Below, one piece after another: positions 7,371 to 10,560 of a DNA stretch of 10,560 bases. The position numbers and the translations under genes were made by a program. Each line of letters opens with the position of its first letter. The stretch's first letter is position 1. The stretch is from assembly GCA_003534085.1 (NCBI GenBank), contig DQBY01000109.1, positions 1 to 10,560 of the forward strand, given 5' to 3'. The notes beneath the pieces are model-generated. The model did no database searches, was not told the DNA's origin, and saw only the letters and a program-made list of their open reading frames with translations. This DNA is from Candidatus Moraniibacteriota bacterium. Its GTDB lineage: Bacteria; Patescibacteriota; Minisyncoccia; Moranbacterales; UBA2206.

Positions 7371-7988
7371 ATGAAACTATATTTATTCGGCGGAGCCGAA
7401 AGGGGACAAGCGAGGGCGGAGCTTAAACTAATTGAGAAAGTCATAAATGAGCTGAAACCGGAGCAAATTTTGCATGTTCCTTTTTCCAGAATCAGCACGC
7501 ATGAACCAGAATGGAAAGGTGATTGGTTTCATCGGAATATTCATTTGAAGCCGGGCATAAAATACCTGAAAGCCAGCAGAAAAAAAGATATGCTGAAGGT
7601 TGATTCACCTTTAATTTTTATGAGTGGGGGAAGCAGTTCTTCCAATCTGGTAAAAAAAGTGAGGGAGGATAAAAAGCTGCGGGATTTAGTAATGAATGCG
7701 GAGCATATCATCGGCGAATCGGCCGGGTCAAAAATTTTGGGAGAATATTTGAGGATTGAAGACGGCAGTTTGGTGAAAGGCTTGGGCATTTTGAAAAATA
7801 CTATCATAGAACCGCATTACAGCGCAAAAAAGAGGCAGAAACTGCTTCTTCAGGAAATGAAGGACAAAAAAATGAAATATGGAGTTGGAATCGACAGTGT
7901 GACCGCAATGGTGGTTGAAGCTAAGGATTTTCCGAAGAAATGTAAAAAAATAGGCCTAGGCAAAATTGAGCTAAAAAGGCATAAATAA
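7371..7988 (+). CDS. Peptidase S51 / dipeptidase E-like serine hydrolase
   Basis: A 205-residue cytoplasmic protein of the class I glutamine amidotransferase-like fold, S51 (dipeptidase E, cyanophycinase) branch. The start MKLYLFGGAERGQ is the first strand and glycine-rich loop. MSGGSSSSNL (84-93) matches the substrate loop. GESAG (115-119) is the nucleophile elbow with S117, and IEPHYS contains H149, a likely member of the catalytic triad. Known members cleave Asp-X dipeptides or cyanophycin; the substrate here cannot be read from sequence. Typical dipeptidase E proteins are slightly longer, so this is a compact version. No signal peptide is seen. It follows hsdR by 84 bases on the same strand, without a clear promoter or terminator, so it may share the transcript but has no obvious link to defence. 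The family is fairly sure, the substrate is not. Confidence 0.8.
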   Translation: MKLYLFGGAERGQARAELKLIEKVINELKPEQILHVPFSRISTHEPEWKGDWFHRNIHLKPGIKYLKASRKKDMLKVDSPLIFMSGGSSSSNLVKKVREDKKLRDLVMNAEHIIGESAGSKILGEYLRIEDGSLVKGLGILKNTIIEPHYSAKKRQKLLLQEMKDKKMKYGVGIDSVTAMVVEAKDFPKKCKKIGLGKIELKRHK

Positions 7989-8004
7989 AAACTTCGCAGA
8001 AAAT

Positions 8005-8032
8005 TTGACAAAGGTCTTTACGGTGATACAAT
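8005..8032 (+). promoter_or_regulatory. Strong sigma-70-type promoter for the BRO/DinD-like gene
   Basis: TTGACA (8005-8010) is a perfect -35 box; TACAAT (8027-8032) is a five-of-six -10 box with a TG extension at 8024-8025; the spacer is 16 bases. It leaves a short leader of about 20 bases before the ATG at 8061. Confidence 0.85.
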
Positions 8033-8037
8033 ATCAC
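8023..8037. promoter_or_regulatory. Candidate operator over the -10 box
   Basis: GTGATA and TATCAC form six-base perfect arms around CAA and cover the whole -10 element. A protein bound here would block RNA polymerase, so the gene is probably repressible. It does not resemble a known LexA box. Confidence 0.5.
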
Positions 8038-8060
8038 TATAAAAACTAAGTCAAACAAAA

Positions 8061-8885
8061 ATGGAAAACAAAATCGCTCTTTTTGAAGGGCAAAAGATCC
8101 GTCGTCAGTGGGACGACGAAAAAGAAAGATGGTATTTTTCGGTGGTGGATGTGGTAAGGGCTTTAACAAACAGTATTGATGCGGGCGCTTACTGGAGGAA
8201 GTTGAAACAGAGATTAAAGGAAGATGGCAGCGAGGTCGTGACAAAATGTCACGAACTGAAATTTATGGCTAAAGATGGAAAATATTATATTTCTGACTCC
8301 GCTGATACTGAGGCTATGCTGCGTATTATTCAAACTATTCCATCTCCAAAAGCTGAGCCTTTTAAACTTTGGCTGGCGAAAGTAGGGTATGAACGGATTC
8401 AGGAAACGGCCGATCCGGAATTGTCCATAAACAGAGCGAGAGAAAATTGGAAAAAGCACGGACGAAGTTCGGAATGGATTCAGCGGCGCATGATGGGACA
8501 GGAAACCAGAAATAAGCTGACGGATTATTGGAGCGAACATAAAATAACCAAAAGGGAAGAATACGCGATTCTGACCAATATTATCCATCAGGAGTGGAGT
8601 GAATTGAGTGTCAGCCAGCATAAAAAAATGAAAAACTTGAAGCGGGAAAATTTGCGCGACCACATGAGCGATGCCGAATTGATCTTTACCGCTCTGGCGG
8701 AACTGTCTTCCAGAGAAATTGCCGATAGTAAAAACGCCAATGGCTTTGAAGAAAACAAAATCGCCGGACAAAAAGGCGGTGGCATAGCCAGACGAGCCAG
8801 AAAAGACTATGAGATTGAAACTGGGAAAAAAGTCGTGAATAATAAAAAATTTATAATATCCAAGTCGTCAACAAAACTGAAGTAA
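8061..8885 (+). CDS. dinD: BRO-N domain protein, DNA damage-inducible protein D (DinD)-like
   Basis: A 274-residue protein with an N-terminal BRO-N domain (about residues 5-110: IRRQWDDEKERWYFSVVDVV, then SEVVTKCHELKF and AEPFKLWLAKVGYERI) as found in phage antirepressors and baculovirus BRO proteins. The rest matches the DinD-type extension, with NWKKHGRSSEWIQRRMMGQE in the middle and the closing GQKGGGIARRARKDYEIETGKK near 238-259. DinD of Escherichia coli is SOS-induced and reported to restrain RecA; whether that holds here is unknown. BRO proteins also occur in phage and near defence genes. The gene has its own strong promoter with an inverted repeat over the -10 and ends at a hairpin terminator, so it is a single-gene unit. 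No ribosome site is visible before the ATG. The family is secure, the function open. Confidence 0.88.
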   Translation: MENKIALFEGQKIRRQWDDEKERWYFSVVDVVRALTNSIDAGAYWRKLKQRLKEDGSEVVTKCHELKFMAKDGKYYISDSADTEAMLRIIQTIPSPKAEPFKLWLAKVGYERIQETADPELSINRARENWKKHGRSSEWIQRRMMGQETRNKLTDYWSEHKITKREEYAILTNIIHQEWSELSVSQHKKMKNLKRENLRDHMSDAELIFTALAELSSREIADSKNANGFEENKIAGQKGGGIARRARKDYEIETGKKVVNNKKFIISKSSTKLK

Positions 8886-8904
8886 TTTATTGCGCGAAGA
8901 AAAA

Positions 8905-8930
8905 AGGCGGACAGTTTGTCCGCCTCTTGT
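8905..8930. terminator. Bidirectional terminator between convergent genes
   Basis: AGGCGGACA (8905-8913) and TGTCCGCCT (8917-8925) form a nine-base perfect stem with loop GTT. On the minus strand it is followed by six T, a strong terminator for the 8931-9272 gene whose stop is six bases before it. On the plus strand CTTGTTT follows, a weaker tail that serves the dinD-like gene. Confidence 0.88.
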
Positions 8931-9272
8931 TTACGAGAGTATAAAGGTGAAGGATGGATAAAAGGGTTGTTCAATTCCGTTTTTTCCCTTTAGTATGAAC
9001 AGCTTTCCAATGCCATCGGGTGGCAAAACTTCGGTTATGACAAATTCAATCGGTATTGTCCAGAAAATCCAGATTTTCTTTCCAATAAAAAACTTTGCGA
9101 TTTCAAGTATTTTGCTTTCTAAGACTCCTTCTTCGACCAATTCTGTAAAAGCCTCAGAGCTATACAATATTCCTTTCTCGATCACATAAACGGGGTCGCA
9201 GTCTGCACAATCTACGCCAAATGGTTGCCGTTGGAATGCTTTGAAAGTATCTCTTCTTTTCATAAATTTCAT
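8931..9272 (-). CDS. Hypothetical 113-residue protein
   Basis: I do not recognise this family. It is judged a real gene because AAAGGA lies eight bases before the ATG at 9272, a promoter-like pair lies upstream on the same strand, and the stop is followed directly by a strong minus-strand terminator. The protein begins MKFMKRRDTFKAFQRQPF, then has a VDCADCDP stretch with two cysteines three apart, a charged helix around EAFTELVEEGVLESKILE, and a hydrophobic segment near FFIGKKIWIFWTIPIEFVI (about residues 62-80). That segment is flanked by lysines and a glutamate, so it could be a weak membrane helix or a beta-rich core. No signal peptide is seen. It is transcribed divergently from the TrmB-type regulator, with matching inverted repeats between them, so it may be that regulator's target. 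Confidence 0.75.
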   Translation of the reverse strand: MKFMKRRDTFKAFQRQPFGVDCADCDPVYVIEKGILYSSEAFTELVEEGVLESKILEIAKFFIGKKIWIFWTIPIEFVITEVLPPDGIGKLFILKGKNGIEQPFYPSFTFILS

Positions 9273-9296
9273 ACCAGTTTCCTTTGTTAAAGAATT

Positions 9297-9316
9297 TCAA
9301 ACCAAGATTGGTTTGA
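9297..9316. promoter_or_regulatory. Inverted repeat at the start of the minus-strand transcript
   Basis: TCAAACCA and TGGTTTGA form eight-base perfect arms around AGAT. It lies just downstream of the minus-strand -10 box, near the expected transcription start of the 8931-9272 gene. It could be an operator or a hairpin in the mRNA leader. It does not share the TGACGA half-site of the other two repeats. Confidence 0.5.
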
Positions 9317-9322
9317 TGCTGA

Positions 9323-9350
9323 ATATTAGCAATAATTAGATAAATGTCAA
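9323..9350 (-). promoter_or_regulatory. Promoter of the 8931-9272 gene
   Basis: Read on the minus strand: TTGACA (9350-9345), 16-base spacer, TAATAT (9328-9323) with a TGC extension just before it. The start of transcription would be near 9316, about 44 bases before the ATG. Confidence 0.65.
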
Positions 9351-9356
9351 GATAGT

Positions 9357-9373
9357 TCGTCATTCTTTGACGA
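9357..9373. promoter_or_regulatory. Candidate operator 1 (TCGTCA-N5-TGACGA)
   Basis: Six-base perfect inverted repeat placed just upstream of the minus-strand -35 box and 30 bases upstream of the plus-strand -35 box. The half-site is the same as in the repeat at 9431-9450, but facing outward instead of inward. Confidence 0.6.
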
Positions 9374-9402
9374 GCATAAATAAGCCATTGTAAGGTGGTA
9401 CC

Positions 9403-9431
9403 TTGACAAAAGACTTTCTGTTTGATAAACT
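9403..9431 (+). promoter_or_regulatory. Promoter of the TrmB-type regulator gene
   Basis: TTGACA (9403-9408), 17-base spacer, TAAACT (9426-9431) with a TGA extension at 9423-9425. The leader would be about 26 bases. The -10 box touches operator 2. Confidence 0.75.
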
Positions 9432-9450
9432 GACGACAAATAATTCGTCA
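9431..9450. promoter_or_regulatory. Candidate operator 2 (TGACGA-N8-TCGTCA)
   Basis: Six-base perfect inverted repeat beginning at the last base of the -10 box and covering the expected transcription start and early leader of the regulator gene. Binding here would repress, which suggests autoregulation by the TrmB-type protein encoded 14 bases downstream. Confidence 0.6.
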
Positions 9451-9463
9451 TAATTTTTATGTA

Positions 9464-10195
9464 ATGAAATTGGAAAAAGTGTTGGAAAAACTTGGTTTTT
9501 CGGAAAATGAGAGCAAGGTCTACTTAGCTTCGCTTGAATTGAGCATGGCTTCAGCACAGGATATTGCCAAAAAAGCCAGGTTGAAGAGAACAACAGCCTA
9601 TTCCGTATTGGAATATTTGGTGGAAAAAGAGGTAGTTAGTAAAACTAAAATTAAGCATAAAACGCGGTTTGTGGCGGAAGCACCTGAGAAACTTTTGAGC
9701 ATCGTTAATGATCTGCATAAAAATATCAAGAATGCTTTGCCAGAATTGGAAGCAATTTATAATAAGAACGAAACAAAGCCGAAAATTACTTTCTTTGAAG
9801 GAGAGAACGCCATTCATCATGTTTATGAAGACACTTTGAAAGAAAAACCGGAGGAAATCCTGGAATGGAACACGGATGATTTTTTTGAGCGCTTTTCCAA
9901 GGATTATAATTATATAGGGAAGAGATTGGCTTTAGGCATAAAAGCCAGAAGAATTGGAAGCAAGGGTTCGCGCTGGGATACGAAGCATAAATATTTAGAT
10001 AAAAAGGAATTGGCAAAAACATTGATTGTGCCAAAAGAAAATTTCAATCCGGAAATAGAAGTAAATATTTATAACAACAAAGTGGCTTTCATGAATTATG
10101 CGGAAAATATGTCCGTCATAATAGATTCAAAAGCAATCGCTGATGCTATGCGCCAGGTCTATGAGCTTTCATGGAAAGGTGCGGAATTAAGCTAG
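9464..10195 (+). CDS. TrmB-family transcriptional regulator
   Basis: A 243-residue DNA-binding regulator. Residues 1-75 form the TrmB-type winged helix (LEKLGFSENESKVYLASLEL, then AQDIAKKARLKRTTAYSVLE with the recognition helix near 40-55). A short charged helix around 75-98 likely mediates dimerisation. Residues about 105-243 match the phospholipase D-like C-terminal region seen in short TrmB proteins, from KITFFEGENAIHHVYEDTL to the end. In archaeal TrmB the C-terminal domain binds sugars; the short bacterial forms lack the full sugar domain and their ligands are unknown. No catalytic HKD motif is present. The ATG at 9464 has no ribosome site; an ATG five bases earlier stops at once. The upstream divergent promoters with repeated TGACGA half-sites suggest it regulates itself and the minus-strand gene. 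No clear terminator follows. Confidence 0.9.
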   Translation: MKLEKVLEKLGFSENESKVYLASLELSMASAQDIAKKARLKRTTAYSVLEYLVEKEVVSKTKIKHKTRFVAEAPEKLLSIVNDLHKNIKNALPELEAIYNKNETKPKITFFEGENAIHHVYEDTLKEKPEEILEWNTDDFFERFSKDYNYIGKRLALGIKARRIGSKGSRWDTKHKYLDKKELAKTLIVPKENFNPEIEVNIYNNKVAFMNYAENMSVIIDSKAIADAMRQVYELSWKGAELS

Positions 10196-10201
10196 GTATC
10201 T

Positions 10202-10230
10202 TTGCATAAAACAGCGCAGTATAATATAGT
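10202..10230 (+). promoter_or_regulatory. Possible promoter for dnaG and its leader
   Basis: TTGCAT (10202-10207) and TATAGT (10225-10230) are 17 bases apart; an overlapping perfect TATAAT lies at 10220-10225 but has no good -35 box. Either would start transcription roughly at 10230-10237 and give a leader of about 125-130 bases. The region is very AT-rich, so chance matches are possible. Confidence 0.45.
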
Positions 10231-10250
10231 ATATACACTAAAGTTATAGG

Positions 10251-10363
10251 TCATGAACCCAGCACTAACTTTGAAGAAGTGCGGGACCATGATTAAGCTC
10301 TAATCTTTAATTATCTTTATAATAATCCGCAATTTCGGATTATTTATAAAGTTAGTGCTGGGT
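10251..10363 (+). promoter_or_regulatory. Structured dnaG leader with two exclusive folds (candidate RNA switch)
   Basis: Three pairings can be read. Hairpin 1: TCATG/CATGA (10251-10255, 10288-10292), CCC/GGG (10258-10260, 10283-10285) and GCACT/AGTGC (10262-10266, 10278-10282). Hairpin 2: 10315-10329 with 10336-10351, 15 pairs with one bulge and a six-base loop. Long-range stem: 10257-10272 with 10348-10363, sixteen perfect pairs. The long stem uses the whole upper left arm of hairpin 1 and the last four bases of hairpin 2, so it excludes hairpin 1. It also pairs the first two bases of the dnaG GTG start (10362) and the 14 bases before it. No T run follows, so control of translation is likelier than termination. 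It matches no riboswitch class I know. Confidence 0.55.
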
Positions 10364-10560
10364 GAACTCTGACGTAGAGGAAATTAAAAATAGGCTGAAT
10401 ATAGTCGATGTTTTGCGGGATTATATCCGGCTGGAAAAAGCGGGCGCGAATTGGCGCGCGCTTTGTCCTTTTCATAATGAAAAAACTCCCTCATTTTTTG
10501 TTTCTCCGTCTCGCCAAATGTGGCATTGTTTTGGTGGCTGTAATGAAGGGGGAGATATTT
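10362..10560 (+). CDS. dnaG: DNA primase DnaG, N-terminal part (cut by window end)
   Basis: The first 66 codons of DNA primase, which makes RNA primers for replication. The N-terminal zinc-binding domain is clear: [20 protein letters not shown], then [40 protein letters not shown]. The zinc ligands would be C35, H38, C56 and C60; the last pair is spaced CX3C rather than the usual CX2C. The start is GTG at 10362, because a TAG lies at 10353-10355 in frame and no other start codon occurs before the conserved EEIK. No ribosome site is seen. The start lies at the end of a 16-base inverted repeat. In most bacteria dnaG sits with rpsU and rpoD; rpsU is absent here, and rpoD would be past the window. 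The catalytic TOPRIM domain is outside the window. Confidence 0.95.
   Translation, partial: MNSDVEEIKNRLNIVDVLRDYIRLEKAGANWRALCPFHNEKTPSFFVSPSRQMWHCFGGCNEGGDI

Noticed and set aside
8236..8254. Inverted repeat TCGTGACA-AAA-TGTCACGA inside the dinD-like gene
   Set aside because: It encodes the VVTKCHEL segment, which is conserved in BRO-N proteins, so coding constraint explains it; it differs from the repeat at the promoter.
8214..8771. 185-residue open frame on the minus strand
   Set aside because: It is antisense to the well-supported BRO/DinD-like gene and resembles no family.
8995..9189. 64-residue plus-strand frame opposite the 113-residue gene
   Set aside because: No promoter or ribosome site; the minus-strand frame has both plus a terminator.
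10257..10363. Leader as a MITE with 16-bp terminal inverted repeats
   Set aside because: Only a two-base GA repeat flanks it and no transposase-like ends are recognisable; the overlap with the start codon and the competing hairpins fit a regulatory leader better. A genome-wide copy count would settle it.
10257..10363. Leader long stem as a rho-independent terminator
   Set aside because: No T run follows; the dnaG coding sequence begins directly at its 3' end.
1..10560. CRISPR array, rRNA or insertion sequence
   Set aside because: No regularly spaced repeats, no rRNA sequence and no transposase frame are visible in the window.
1..10560. Recoded TGA (Gracilibacteria-like code)
   Set aside because: All long frames are complete under the standard code and contain no in-frame TGA; absence of TGA among nine stops is compatible with ordinary AT-rich stop usage.

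Overview
The window looks like a piece of an AT-rich bacterial chromosome, most likely from the Candidate Phyla Radiation (Patescibacteria, Parcubacteria-like). This is inferred from the very short gene spacing, the scarcity of Shine-Dalgarno sites, a tRNA gene without an encoded CCA end, a small GIY-YIG gene next to a tRNA, a TrmB-type regulator and a divergent primase zinc finger. Nine complete stop codons are visible (seven TAA, two TAG, no TGA) and no long frame needs TGA as an amino acid, so the standard bacterial code fits.

Bases 1-495 hold a tRNA locus: a 29-bp copy of the 5' end of tRNA-Ser(GGA), a perfect 32-bp palindrome, a small GIY-YIG nuclease gene, the complete tRNA-Ser and a rho-independent terminator. 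The layout resembles a mini-element that inserted into the tRNA and rebuilt its 5' part.

Bases 555-7286 form a same-strand defence cluster: an excisionase-like winged-helix protein, a fused HsdM-HsdS methylase/specificity protein with two target recognition regions, a Shedu-type (SduA, DUF4263) nuclease, and HsdR. The type I restriction-modification system therefore carries an embedded second anti-phage nuclease. The methylase would mark self DNA, HsdR would translocate and cut unmodified DNA, and the Shedu protein could add an independent layer.

Bases 7287-8930 hold a palindrome, a dipeptidase E-like (S51) serine hydrolase and a BRO/DinD-like protein. The last has its own strong promoter, with an inverted repeat over the -10 box, and ends at a bidirectional terminator.

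Bases 8931-10195 are a divergent pair: an unrecognised 113-residue protein on the minus strand and a TrmB-family regulator on the plus strand. Two back-to-back promoters lie between them, with two inverted repeats built from the same half-site (TGACGA/TCGTCA), which suggests one regulator acting on both.

Bases 10196-10560 carry a structured leader and the start of dnaG (DNA primase, cut by the window end). The leader can fold in two mutually exclusive ways, one of which buries the only plausible dnaG start codon. This leader, the tRNA mini-element and the Shedu gene inside the type I operon are the most interesting observations.
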